From positions 25,598,501-25,662,500 of the forward strand of contig NC_134112.1 of the NCBI RefSeq assembly GCF_040939455.1: a DNA stretch of 64,000 nt. The letters run 5' to 3'. The notes under the pieces were generated by a model. It had not been told where the DNA came from. It saw only the letters and a list, made by a program, of their open reading frames with translations, and searched no databases. Both the position numbers and the translations under genes were made by a program. The stretch is from Microcebus murinus. Taxonomy: Eukaryota > Chordata > Mammalia > Primates > Cheirogaleidae. Positions 47,398 to 59,555 of the stretch are shown one piece after another (the stretch's first letter is position 1; each line of letters begins with the position of its first letter).

Positions 47398-48597
47398 AGT
47401 TCTTAACTTCCTAATCTTAAATGCATCTTCAGAAATTATTAGGTACCCTGAGTCGACAGACTGGCTTAGATCAGCCAGTAGGGGGAACTCTTTCTCAAAT
47501 TCAGGCTTCATCAACTCAACAACCTTCCAGGTTAATTGCAAAGCTTTGAGGATGTGACTCTTACTATCTACACATCTTTTCCCTCTCCATAGGTGCAGCT
47601 ACATAGCCCCAAGTCGAAGGAGCTCAGAGCATCCCCATTGAGAAACCAACCCTGCTCCCACTGAGGGATGAGGAAGGAATAGTTCCAGTCCCAGTCTGAT
47701 CTTGAGGATGAGGCTGGTGATGACTTGTAAACAAGGCTTCCTCTTAGTCCCCAGCCGCAGTGTTTGTGCCTCTGCTCCTGTCTCAAGTGCCTGACAGCAG
47801 GGTCCAGACTTGTTTTTGCCAGTTATTCTATAGCCTGGAGGCCCCATGAGACCTAATGCCAGACCACCTCGCCTGCGTGGGCTGCCATTTGCCTGCAGCC
47901 AGGTTCCCACAGTGCATAACTCTGCCCGCCCACAGGACCGTACCTGGGACACTCCCCTGCAGGAACTCCTGGAAATTAGGCCTTGCCCACCCCTGTCTGC
48001 CACACCCTGGCATGCCACTCATCCACCCCAGTGTCCTCGTCACCAACTCCCGAGCCCTTCCCAGATTTATGAATGCCAGGTTCATCCCCCAGGGATGGCC
48101 ACCCCCCACCAACTACACTCTGGTTCTCAAAGGCATTACGTCTAGTCATTGTTCACCAGAAAACACCTTGGTGAGACAGTAAGTTCTTAGAAAGCAAATT
48201 CTGAGTCATTGTAAATTAATTCTCTTCATTTTCCATCCAGAATCATGGAACTGTAGATCCAGAAGGGTTTCAGAGCCCATCTGCCCCAGCACCCTGCCAT
48301 AGCAGGGATTGCTGAGTGCACATGCTGAGCCCACTTTCCAACACTTCCAGTAGGGGGCACTCACTACTTCTCAAGGCTGCCATTTTTAGACAGACATGGT
48401 TGCTAAAATCTCCTTTCTATGAGCTTCAAATTTATCTCTTTGGACATCTGCCTACTATCTTGGTTGCTGCTATCATTTTGTGAGGAACACAGAATTGTCT
48501 CTTCTATACGACAGCACTTTAATTGTTCAAAGTCTGCAACCACGTGTTCCTGTCTCCTCTGCTTCTCACATTCTTCTTCTCTTGGCTCAGGAAAAAG
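47398..48597. other. Unique sequence
   Basis: GC-richer between 47780 and 48120. 48235-48430 resembles a decayed dispersed repeat, family unknown. Overlapping frames on both strands at 47599-48182 lack splice support. Confidence 0.3.
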
Positions 48598-49560
48598 TCA
48601 ATTCAATTCAATTCGGTTCCTACTCAGTTCCAGACAGTGTCCTGGGTGCTTGGGATGCAAAGATAAGTAAACCACAGCCCCTGCTTTCAAAGAGCAAGTA
48701 GGGTGGAAGGGAGAGTGGATGCATCTGGGGTGGACACTCCAAGGAGCTAGCAGCACTGGGTGGGGAAGGAAAGAGTGAGAGGGTATTCCAAGCACTGGAA
48801 ACAGTATGTGCAAAGGCCCAGTGGCAGTGCTGGAGAGGTTTGGCAGTGGAGCAGGGGGTAGTGTAATGAGAGATAATGCTGGAGAGGAAATCAGAACCAG
48901 ATTGTAAGTCATGCTAACAAGTTTTAAAAAGGTGAATGACATAATACTTCAGTTTTAGAAAGACTTTCTTGACTGCTGTGCACAGAAGCAATTGGAGAGG
49001 GACAAGACTGAAGACAGGGATGTCCCTGAAGAGGCCATCATACGAGCCAAGGGGGAGAGGTCCCCAGCCATACCTAAGGGAGTAGCAAGAAGTAAACTCA
49101 ATGGAGAGCTGCTCAAAATATCAAATCAATAAGATTTGGATGTAGGATTGCAGGAGAGGGAAATTCAAAGCCATTTTTCTGGCTCAACTGGATGGTGCTA
49201 CCCTTAGAAGATAGACAACTGGCAAGGAAAACCAGGTGGGGAGCAGGGGGGTTGGGAGTGCCACTTGTACATGCTGAGTGTTTGTGGGACACACAGGTGA
49301 TGTTGAGCAGGTGGTGTCACAGCTCAGAGGAGATATCTGGGTGGGAGACTTGGGGTGTGAGTCACAGGCCCATAAGTGGTTGATGAAGACATGGGTGTGG
49401 ATGAAGTCAGACAGTAAATGTGTGTAGCGTGACAAGAAAAGGGGACTGAGAACCAAACCCTGGGAAACATTTTTGGGATGGGCACAGAACAGGAAAAGTA
49501 GGGAGTGGCTAGGAGACGTGAGCAAAAGCAGACACAACTGTAGCAAAATAAAGTTTCTAA
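48598..49560 (-). repeat. L2 LINE 3' region, antisense, about 0.9 kb
   Basis: 'gacagtgtcctgggtgcttgggatgcaaagataag' (48632-48666), 'ggtattccaagcactggaaacagtatgtgcaaaggcccag', 'gattgtaagtcatgctaac' and 'gactttcttgactgctgtg' follow antisense L2. Later parts are purine-rich and less certain. Long minus frames here (48598-48942, 49184-49546) are complements of this text. Confidence 0.55.
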
Positions 49561-50099
49561 AAACTTGGCCATCCTGGGAACTTCATCCTTTGTGCTTTTT
49601 TTTTATTGCTATTTTGTTTTATTTTTCAATAACCTTCATTGGCTAGGGAGTTTTGAATGGATACATATTCCAGACATAGTAGAGGGGAACTAGCTCCTAC
49701 ATCTGGACCCTATACTTCTGAAAATACAGGTTGTATGTTGTGATGGCTCATATTGAACTTGTCAGACAGAATCATCTGAAGTGTTGCAACAATTAGCTAA
49801 TCAATCAACACTTACTGAGACTGATTGTGTTGAGATTTTATAGGTAGGAGTATAAAACCATTACTGACACTTCCAGAAACATACGCTGTGGTTGAAGAGA
49901 TCAGAGACAGATATATAGGTGGACATGGATGACCCTGTTTGATTGTCAAAATAAAAACCTGCCACTCCCAGAATCTGACACACCCTCTCATGCCTTCCTG
50001 CTTTTGCTCCTGGTATTTCCTCCACCTGGGACTCCCTTCTCTTCTTGTGCTGGTTACCAATTTATTGCCTCTCAGCTCCAAATTTACCCTTTTTGGCTT
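49561..50099. other. Mostly unique; possible sense L2 fragment
   Basis: 49985-50060 ('tcatgccttcctgcttttgctcctggtatttcctccacctggg') resembles the L2 3' region in sense. The rest is unrecognised. Confidence 0.3.
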
Positions 50100-50690
50100 C
50101 TCTGTGAAAATGGATCTGGGCCCTTCAACGACCTATTTTTTTTTTCTTTGCCCACTGGCATGATGTTAAGCTTTGTCAATAGAGGGCGCTAGAGAGGAAA
50201 GGGGGTTTGTTCTTTGTTCCCATGTGCCTGCTCAGCAGGCTTCTCCAGTGCTGCCTAGTGGCCAGTTTCTTGGGGCCAGCAGCTTCTCCTAGCATCCCTT
50301 GGCTTGGGGAGTTTTGTAGCAAAATGCCTCCCGTGAAACACCTTCCCATGAACAGCCTTCTCCAGTATTCTGGGTGGGAGGATTTCTGCCAAGTTCTAGA
50401 TGGCAAATTTCCAGCAAGTTCTACTGGCACAGCACCACAACATCTTCTCCACCAATCAGTGACCCACGGTCATGCCCCCTCCAACAAGATCTGGACTTCA
50501 GCCCTGGAGATAGCGGCTTCTCCTTATATCTGCTATTCTTGTATGGTTTAGAGTGTTTTTTGCTTCTTACTAGTCAATATTTTGTTACTCCAATTCCTGA
50601 TATAGTCAATAATTCTTCATATTAAGCTTTCCCTGTTCAAATTATGGTGTAGTTTTGCTCTCCTGACTGGACCCAGATTGATATACTTTC
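50100..50690 (-). repeat. Ancient interspersed repeat, family not resolved
   Basis: Read on minus it starts near 'gggtccagtcaggagagc', has 'gaacagggaaagcttaatatg', and includes 'agcgccctctattgac'. I recognise dispersed eutherian text but cannot name the family. The plus frames 50207-50625 fall inside it. Confidence 0.4.
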
Positions 50691-50754
50691 CTTGTCCACC
50701 TGATAATCTTCTACTTATCCCTTGAGATTAGACTTAGGCATCATTGCTGTACTT

Positions 50755-50818
50755 TGCCTGACAAAAAACTCAGTAGGTACGTGCTGAATGTGTTTATTCA
50801 TGCATGAATGAATGAATC
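50755..50818 (+). repeat. L2 3' terminus
   Basis: 'caaaaaactcagtaggtacgtgctgaatgtg' then GAATGAATGAATCC. Confidence 0.5.
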
Positions 50819-51847
50819 CTACTATTGCTTGGAAGTTATTTAGGAGACAGGTTGGCAAGTGAGACTCACCTTTTACTTGATTAATAACCAGAATCCCAGA
50901 GAGGCCATGGCTGGAAGACCCTGGATTTGGTGTCTTAGGGACAGAGGTTGGAGTCTTTCTGGAGTCTTCTCATCAACCCAAGCCAGGCCTGCATAACCAT
51001 GGCTACCTCCCCATACAGACAATTCTACCTGTCACCCTGCCTGCTTCAGAAATAGTGTGAACTGGCAAGGAACACCCTTAGTGTGACTAAGGGTCCCACA
51101 GCCCAAACTGGTTTTTACAGTCTAATCTAATGGCACAAAAATGAGAAACCAAGGGAAAATTTCCCAAAGATACTTATCTTTGAGCTGCTCTGATGGTCTT
51201 AATAAGCAAAAGTTATTAAATAGTCAATTTTCATATCAATCAGGCAGGTATTTAGTGTAGCAATTCCCAAACACTGGTCTTCCATACAGTGGGGTATTTC
51301 CAGGTACCCCCAGAGGTTTTGCAAAACTCTCAAAAAGATCCCAATGGACAATCTTAATTTACTTTATATTAAAAATTAAATATATGCTTGGTGGCACTTT
51401 TAGGAGGCATGAAGTAGGAGCAGGAATGTTACAAAAAGAAAATAATGGTAGAGTAGGAAAATTTCAAAGTATGGAAATTATTCATCCACATTATAGGAAA
51501 ATGCATAAATCAATTGACATTATGTGCCACACCTTTAACCACTCCCGAAACAAGGCCATAAAAAATTATTATATATACACACATAATACACACACACATA
51601 CTTGTTTACCTTGCTTTATCTTGCCCACATAGACTATATATATACATAAACATTTGTATATATGGACAAATATATTTCTCCTATAATATTCATCACAAGA
51701 TTTTACTATCTTTTTGCTATACCTTCATGTCTATATTGTTGCCTCAGTGTCTCCCATGTACAGAATGTTGTGCTATACAGACTAAAAATGTGAACATTTA
51801 TAAAGTTTTAGGATAATGCCAAGCACAAATTAAAGACTATTTTAGTG
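50819..51847. other. Unique AT-rich sequence
   Basis: Contains a short TATATATACACACATAATACACACAC tract (51571-51596). A decayed DNA-transposon-like stretch near 51260-51420 cannot be assigned. No exon supported. Confidence 0.35.
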
Positions 51848-52979
<1,132 letters not shown>

Positions 52980-53640
52980 GTCCTCCTGCTGACTAATGAA
53001 GTGTGAGTGTGACCAGTGTTTGGTCACATGAGGTACATAACGAGGGCCTCAGACCAGGCCTCCTCCCAGCCACTGGCTGTCCTTGTGCCTTTGTCCAGCC
53101 TGATGCAGGACAGACCAGTATGCCCCGGGCCAGGGCCTTCTCCTCCCAACCTTACTGCTGGTGGCAGAGCACTTGAGAGAGATGTAGCCCAGGTACAGTC
53201 ACTGTCAACACAGAGGGACATGTGAGGGGACAGGCTTCTTTAAACATTATCCAAGAACAGGCCCAAGGGAGCACGCGCCCTCTAAAGATATCTGGTGATT
53301 ACTTGACCCCCTCATTCAGCTACAAATCCTTTCGAGTGAAAAATAAAATGGAATAACTAATGCTGTGCATGAATCATTCACTATAACACCTGTACAAGCT
53401 GGATTTGGGGAAAATTTTTAGATTGGAGGTTTCAAAATGTTAATGTTTTTACCAATGCGTATGCTTGTCTTCAATATATTATTAACAGATGATATCCTGG
53501 TCTTTGTTATATTAGTATATTGTATTAATACATTTTAAACTAGTGGTATCATGCTTTTCCATACATTAATATATTTTTCTTTTCTGTAATACCCCTCTCT
53601 CTTTCTGAGTATGATAGAGACCAGTGTCATCACAAAGGCT
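52980..53640. other. Unique sequence
   Basis: GC-rich 53030-53240, then AT-rich. No repeat or exon supported; the two 65-69 codon frames at 53016-53225 overlap on opposite strands. Confidence 0.35.
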
Positions 53641-53840
53641 CTGTATTAATATTTATTGAGCGCTTATGACATGTAAGCTCATTACATGTACTATTTAATC
53701 CTCACAATATCCTCATTTTTCCTTAACCTCTAAATGTTCCTGAGAAACACACAGAGTCTCAGTAACCTGTCCAATGTCAAATAGCAAGTAGGGAGAGAGC
53801 TGAGCGTCACACCAGGCAGTCTGACCCAGATCCTTCCTAT
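53641..53840 (-). repeat. MIR relic
   Basis: 'gtattaatatttattgagcgcttatgacatgtaag' (53642-53676), 'tatttaatcctcacaatatcctc' and 'gcaagtagggagagagctgag' follow antisense MIR. Confidence 0.65.
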
Positions 53841-53848
53841 AAACAAAC

Positions 53849-54677
53849 TACCCTGTTTCCCCAAAAATAAGACCTACCCATAAAATAAGCGCTAGCAGGA
53901 TTTCTAAGCATTTGTGCAATATAAGCCCAACCCCGGAAAATAAGACCCAGTGATGGGTGTGGCTACGCAGCGTGTCTGCACAGCCCATGCATTTCATCGC
54001 AGAGCGGTAAAGATTTGCAGCCCTTCTCGTCTGCCCCATCGTGACAGCTACTATCCCAGAGGTGACCGGAAAGGTGTGGGCAGCCCCACCAACAAGGTCA
54101 GCTCCCCCTGTCAGGTCCCGGCCATCTTGTGTGTGCTGCAAGCTGAGGCTTTGAGGGGAAAGTCTCCTCAGTGAAGTGAGGAGCGGGTCACTCCGCTTTA
54201 GGTATTGTGTGTCCCCAGGGGGAAGAAGGAAAGCTGTGGCCGCCATTTTACTCAGCACTGTGGGCCTCTCTCACCCCCCACAAACACCAGGGGATGGGGA
54301 AAAGCTTCAGCAGGCAGTCTCCTACTGACCCCAGAGGGATCATTTCTGCTCCACTGTGCAGGTTGGACCCAGTGCTCACTGGATCTCTGATAGATAAGCC
54401 AGCCCTGCTCATTTAATGAGAGCTCTGTTGCTCAACATGAGAGATTGGAGCCAACGGTTCTAAAGGAAATAGAGTCACAAGAAATTCAGGATGGAATTCA
54501 GGGTTTGGAGAGTTATGATGATGTTCCAGAAGAAGACGACTTAACTATATTTGAATAAATGTTGATTGTTGTGCTGTACTTAAAAAAAATAATACATCCC
54601 CTGAAAATAAGCCCTAGGGTGTCTTCTTGAGGAAAAATAAAGATAAGACCCTGTCTTATTTTCAGGGAAACACGGTA
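53849..54677 (+). mobile_element. Tc1/mariner-type DNA transposon relic with TA duplications
   Basis: The element 53851-54675 (825 bp) begins CCCTGTTTCCCCAAAAATAAG and ends in the inverted form (CTTATTTTCAGGGAAACACGG), so the inverted repeats are about 22 bp with a few mismatches. TA stands on both sides (53849-53850, 54676-54677), the target choice of Tc1/mariner elements. AATAAGACC/AATAAGCCC words recur near both ends. The interior is GC-richer and keeps only a short coding tail, so it is an internally deleted, inactive copy. Confidence 0.78.
54394..54558 (+). pseudogene. Transposase C-terminal tail remnant
   Basis: A frame runs from just after a TAG at 54391 to TAA at 54556-54558, 54 codons without a start. 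It ends in an acidic tail (SYDDVPEEDDLTIFE), typical in style of pogo/Tigger-like transposase C-termini. It lies inside the TA-flanked element in the orientation read towards its right end. The catalytic DDE region is gone. The assignment to pogo-like is inference. Confidence 0.5.
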
Positions 54678-54775
54678 GCCTGGTGACCTCAGCAAGTTCC
54701 CTTCTACACTCTCTGGGGCCATTGTCCTCATCTGTGGATGAAATGAGGGAGTTGCATCAGAAGTGTGAGATTTTC
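54678..54775 (+). repeat. MIR relic
   Basis: 'cctggtgacctcagcaagttccc' and 'ctcatctgtggatgaaatgagg' are sense MIR. The transposon lies between this and an antisense MIR. Confidence 0.5.
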
Positions 54776-55844
54776 TTCCAGCTTGAACATGTCTATTTCC
54801 TTGTCCCCACACGCAAATGGTCCTCCACCAGGGCTTCCCACACGTGTCCACCAGCATTCCCCACCTGGACTCTGGAAGGAGATTTGAGCCTGAAACCAAC
54901 AGAGTCCCTGAGCTGTTCATCATCCTGTTGTCCTGCCCCAAACCGCCTTTGCTCTTCACCTGCACGCACCCCTGAACTATCTAAATATCTCAGCTGCTTT
55001 AACAGTCACCCACACTCTGAAATGACCCAGGAAAAGAAAGCCACAGATAAAAAAGATTCAAGACCTGGGAGGAGGGTAGAGTTCAAACTGATATTCTCAT
55101 TACACTTCCCTCTTTCCTCTCCTGGATTCACAGAATTTCTTCCCACTTGTGAATTTCCTAACGAGCCTGGGCAGTGGCGTGCTGGTAAATGTTTAACAGT
55201 GGGCTCCAGGAAAACAAAACAAGCCCTGATCTGAAGCACTTTCTGATTTCTCTAGTTTAAATATTCCCGCCATGGCTGATCTCCAGCTACCAACACGGAG
55301 TCACTGGACACGAAGTTGGCAAGAGATGTGAGCCAGTAGGAGCTGGTGCCCCCACTCCCCTAAGTCCGTGTCTTAGTAGTATTTCCTCTGTACACCTTGT
55401 AGCCTAAAGAGTTGTTCATTCATGCATTCTGTGAGCTTCTTTAAAATTATACTAGGAATGTGCACAAAGTATCCATTAAAATAGTTATTCATTACAAATC
55501 AAAAGCCCTATTTCAGTTCATTACAAAACATTATTTTCCCAGTACTCCCCCCAGAGGTTCCTTGGGACAAGACAGGTGTAATGATGGTTTTTCTACATTC
55601 AGATAATTCATTTACCCAAATCCGATGAGACAATTTACTTCTCTTGGATTAGCAATTCTCCTTAACATCCTAAGCATTGGGAAAAGTGGCATCACTACAT
55701 CCTTGACTGATATAAAGCCCAACCTGCTTTGTTGTTGAAAGTTTTCAAAACCAACCAGAAAAAATATCACCTCTAGAAAACGCTCATTTAGAAATAGACC
55801 TTCTATAATTCTTTTTCTCTACATTGTTATATTCCAGATACATG
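54776..55844. other. Unique sequence
   Basis: The 183-codon plus frame at 54683-55234 starts inside the MIR relic. Its translation is low-information (Ser/Pro-rich) and I reject it as a gene. 55420-55800 is AT-rich, repeat-free and could be conserved noncoding DNA. Confidence 0.35.
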
Positions 55845-56090
55845 TGGGATGTGAAGAGTACCAACCCTGGTACTCCTGGAATCTACTGCCTAGATTCAAA
55901 TCACAGTCCCCCAACTTATTAGCTGTGTGATCTTGGGCAAATTGCTTAACCTCTCTGCGCTTTGATTTTCCTACTATCACATAGGGTAATGATAATAATA
56001 GTTGCTGTTGTGAAAATTGAGTAACTGTACATACAACACCCAGAACAACATATAGGAAGTTCTATTTAACTGTTAGCAGTTGTTATCATC
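55845..56090 (+). repeat. MIR SINE, near full length
   Basis: 'cctagattcaaatcacagtcccccaacttattagctgtgtgatcttgggcaaattgcttaacctctctg' type text is unmistakable MIR; the 3' part 'cacccagaacaacatatagg' follows. Confidence 0.85.
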
Positions 56091-56434
56091 AAACACAATC
56101 AAGGGTTTCTTGAATGTCGTCCAAGTATCTCTCCAACAAGATGGTGTAGTCCTTAAAGTCTTTTTGCAATTTGCCTCCTAGTGCCTCGCACATAGTATGA
56201 CTTTAATAAATTCTTGTTGAATAAACAAATGAAGTCATTAACTGATTAAATGTAACTGATCAATGTAACTCCAAAACATCCTTGCCACAAATAAACTACT
56301 AGATCTGTCATCAGGACATTAGGCACACTTTATGTCTCCATAAGCCCCTCGGAAAGTAGGAAAGGAAATCATGAATAAGGTCTTGGAGTAATTTTTCAGA
56401 GCTGTTAACATATATTTATGTTCAAGAATGTTTA
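56091..56434 (+). repeat. L2 3' terminus plus unique sequence
   Basis: 56160-56235 ('cctcctagtgcctcgcacatagtatgactttaataaattcttgttgaataaac') is the L2 3' end in sense. The rest is unique. Confidence 0.6.
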
Positions 56435-56735
56435 TATAAGCCAGAAAAAATGAAAACAACCTAAATGTTCATCAACAAAAGAAAGGTTGAATACATTATA
56501 CTGTAACCGCTCAATATTTATGTTTTCAGGAAGTATTTATTAACATGAAAAAAATGCCCTAATTGTAATAAGCTAAAAAAAAATCAGCATATAAAATTGT
56601 ATAAACAATATAATACCAATGTTCGTTTTTTAAAAGTGTGTTTGTATGAAGAAAGAAATAAAAAGAGACTTATAAAAAATATACTGTAATCATTAATACC
56701 TATCCCTGATTGGTGGGATTTATGGTGAGTTTTTT
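56435..56735 (+). repeat. L1M-type 3' fragment
   Basis: 'gaaaacaacctaaatgttcatcaacaaaagaaaggttgaatacattatac' type text resembles the sense L1M 3' end. Diverged. Confidence 0.5.
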
Positions 56736-56769
56736 TTTAAGTTTTCTTTTGATATATTTCTGTTTTTCT

Positions 56770-56960
56770 CTTTTTTCAAATTATTTCAAAATATTATGGG
56801 GGTGCAAATGTTTTTGGTTACATGGATCACTTTTGTTATGCTTGAGTCAGGGTTATAAGCATGCCCATCACCCAGATAATGTTCATTATATCCAATAGGG
56901 TAGGTTTTTGCCCATTCCTTCCTTCCCTCTCCCCTCTGCTTGATTTCCACTGAATTTTAC
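56770..56960 (-). mobile_element. L1 3' UTR end fused to U6, antisense
   Basis: On the minus strand it reads 'gggcaaaaacctaccctattgg', 'gggtgatgggcatgcttataaccctgactcaagc', 'catgtaaccaaaaacatttgcacccccataatattttgaaat' then an A run (plus T6 at 56771-56776): the L1 3' terminus. It lies directly downstream of, and in the same orientation as, the U6 copy at 56963-57052. The same 3' end provides the poly-A used for retrotransposition. Confidence 0.75.
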
Positions 56961-56962
56961 TT

Positions 56963-57052
56963 AAAAATATGGGTGTCATCCTTGTGCAAGGGACATGCCA
57001 ATCTTATCTGTATTTTTCCAATTTTTAGTATATGTGCTGTTGAAACAAGCAC
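56963..57052 (-). pseudogene. U6 snRNA pseudogene (RNU6-like), fused to L1
   Basis: On the minus strand it begins GTGCTTGTTTCAACAGCAC, continues with ATATACTAAAA and AAGGATGACAC, and ends CATATTTTT, following the U6 spliceosomal RNA from its first base to its terminal U run. An internal stretch of about 18 bases (the part GCAAATTCGTGAAGCGTTC) is missing. Several substitutions occur in the central AUACAGAGAAGAUUAGCAUGG region. A functional U6 needs that region intact, so this is a pseudogene. The 3' L1 fusion marks it as a retrocopy made by L1 machinery. Confidence 0.88.
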
Positions 57053-57658
57053 TGTATTTTTCTAGTATTCCTAAAAATGATAAAAAGAAAAGAATTGCTT
57101 TAAAAAAAATAGATCTGAATTATCAACCTAGGAATTAATGTCTCAGGAATGAAATTACGTGTCCCTATGTTCACTGACCTAACCACCTCTGCCGATCTGC
57201 TACATCACTCACCTACACACGCACTCAGTCTGATATTCACCGACACCTGTCCCCATCGCATTCCCAACCTCCAAAGTGTTCCAAATCTGACATGATGGCA
57301 TAATCTATGTGTTGCAAATATGACACCAACATCCAGCTGTTTGGAGGCACCAGTCATTACCTTAATTTTTCACATTCCTTTCAGATATCTGGCGTTGGGT
57401 AAATACAGTCAGCCTCACGTAGACATATTTCCAGCTATTAAAAACCAAGCACATTTGTGCTATCTCCTGCCCTTGAGGTGCTTGATACAGGGGAAGCATG
57501 ATTGAGTACCTACTGATAAAGCTGCACAAATGTGTCTTCTGAAATAGGCTACAGGAAAAACCCAGACTGGAGATGTGTGATATCCATTAAAATCTAGCTA
57601 AATTTGGATAAAACGAGGGTCTCAGTTTAGTGAATTGTGAATCCTACAATATTTGTTT
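57053..57658. other. Unique sequence
   Basis: Begins TGTATTTTTCT, similar to TGTTTTTCT at 56761-56769 (possible target-site duplication of the U6-L1 chimera). Nothing else recognised. Confidence 0.4.
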
Positions 57659-57674
57659 AAGAAAAGCCATTTTA

Positions 57675-58010
57675 GGCCAGGCGCTGTGGCTCACGCCTGT
57701 AATCCTAGCTCTTGGGAGGCCGAGGCGGGCGGATTGCTCAAGGTCAGGAGTTCGAAACCAGCCTGAGCAAGAGCGAGACCCCGTCTCTACTATAAATAGA
57801 AAGAAATTAATTGGCCAACTGATATATATATAAAAAATTAGCCGGGCATGGTGGCGCATGCCTGTAGTCCCAGCTACCCGGGAGGCTGAGGCAGAAGGAT
57901 CACTCGAGCCCAGGAGTTTGAGGTTGCTGTGAGCTAGGCTGACGCCATGGCACTCACTCTAGCCTGGGCAACAAAGCGAGACTCTGTCTCAAAAAAAAAA
58001 AAAAAAAAAA
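57675..58010 (+). mobile_element. Lemur-type Alu SINE, full length, near-intact
   Basis: Starts GGCCAGGCGCTGTGGCTCACG, B-box GTTCGAAACC intact, strepsirrhine linker, and A20 tail. Target-site duplication AAGAAAAGCCATTTTA at 57659-57674 and 58009-58024. It shares CTCTTGGGAGG and GCAGAAGGATCACTCGAGCC with the copy at 4815, so both belong to the same subfamily. Confidence 0.96.
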
Positions 58011-58024
58011 GAAAAGCCATTTTA

Positions 58025-58589
58025 TTACTTTAAAGTCCAAATGGGCTTGAAGCACAATATTGTCTAAGTAGAGCTAGCAAGTACATAATAGGCTCCTACT
58101 TTTAGGAATAGGTAAGAATTATTTGTAGTGAGCATATCAGTCAAGTATGATTTGGTCCCTCTGATGTGCTTAAAAACAATTGATTCAAGATGACAAAAAA
58201 AGCAATGTATTCTCTTAAGTAGTGCAATTTTTTGCAATCTGATTTTTACTTTTTTTAAAAAAAAAAAGTGGAACCTAGAACAATGATTTTTATTCTTAAT
58301 TTGCTTACCCACACCATTCCTCAAGGTTATCTAGGGCAATCTAGCTCCTTTGCTATGGATGGCAAAACCAAGCAGTTCTATTTCATATGAGGGACATCTC
58401 AAAACACTTGGCACATCGTGGGATGTGATCACCCCACATAAGAAGAAATGAGACAGTAGCTTGGCAGTTCCTGAAACACTTTAGGGCAGGAAATGATTAA
58501 TATCAATGAATATTTTACCATGGACCCAAGTTTATTTCCACTGTCGGTGAGTTGATGATTTTATGGCAAGAACTTATTTACATAATGTT
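58025..58589. other. Unique sequence
   Basis: AT-rich; an A-rich run lies at 58256-58267. Nothing recognised. Confidence 0.4.
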
Positions 58590-58806
58590 TGTTAGTTATC
58601 CCATTCACCTTTTACGTTTTATTCTTCTCCACGGCACATGTCACTAACACATCTATTTTATTATTTTTATTTTGTCTGTCTCCCCCAGCTAGAATATAAG
58701 CTCCATGAAGGTAATAGATTTTGGCTTTGTTTCACTTTGCTTTTGCTGCTTGCATTTAGAACATGCCAGTACATTGGAGGTGGCCAAAAAGAATTTGTTG
58801 AATGAA
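58590..58806 (+). repeat. L2 LINE 3' terminus
   Basis: 'ttgtctgtctcccccagctagaatataagctccatgaagg' (58673-58712), 'catttagaacatgccagtac' and 'tttgttgaatgaatc' are the L2 3' end in order. Confidence 0.75.
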
Positions 58807-59555
58807 TCAAGCTTCCTCATAGCCAAGGGGCATGTGTCTATGGTGAAAGTCTATGGTGAAGTAGAAAGAGCACTGGATTCAGAGTCCAAAGTAAATAGCA
58901 CTTTGCTTGACTCAGACATTCAATGACCATTTTGGGGGTGGACAATGGGTAGATGAACAGATGGACTGATGGGTGGATGGATTAGTGGACAATCTGAAAA
59001 ATGGGGACAACCGTTCATTAATAAAACAGTGTGAAAATAGTTATGACAGCTTAGTTGCTCAGTAACCCTTTCTTTTTCTTGTAGCTGATGTACAGAAAGC
59101 AGGAACAGGGTAGTGAGAACGCTAGCAGTATAAAACTAGGAAAGAAATCATTTAATCTCCTGTAAAAATGAAAGAAGACAGGAATCTGGGCAGAAGTATA
59201 TGTTTTCATTCCTCCTTGTAGTGCTGCCAAGTCAAGACAGCGTTTGAGCAGAGGCAGGCGAGAGGCAGGGACATGGAGAAGGTAGACAGGCTGCCCAACC
59301 AGCCTTCAGTCTCACTTCAGCGGCCTCCTGGAACTGGGAGGCATCCAACTTCAAGCAACTGACAAAAGCCCTCAATAGTCACTCTTGTTTCAGGAATTTT
59401 AGTTCTGGTCATTAAATCTCAAGGGTAATCCAGCCTTGGCACTCTTGTTCTTAAATTTGCTCCTCCTGCTACAAGAGCTGAAGCCTTCAGCCGAGAAGAC
59501 TGCCTTTCTCAGTCCTGCAGAGCTTTCAGGCTTGCGGGCGGTGTGGGCGGCTTGC
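58807..59555. other. Mostly unique; GGAT-like low-complexity patch
   Basis: 58850-58920 has MIR-like text ('gtagaaagagcactggattcagag'). 58940-58990 is a degenerate GGAT/GATG run. 59200-59555 is unique and would be the 3' UTR of candidate exon C; I see no AATAAA-type signal on the minus strand close by. Confidence 0.3.

Noticed and set aside
53848..54258. 136-codon minus frame
   Set aside because: Lies inside the Tc1/mariner-type relic, on the strand opposite its transposase tail.
54683..55234. 183-codon plus-strand open frame, one of the longest in the window
   Set aside because: Starts inside a MIR relic beside a transposon end, has Ser/Pro-rich low-information translation and no splice signals.
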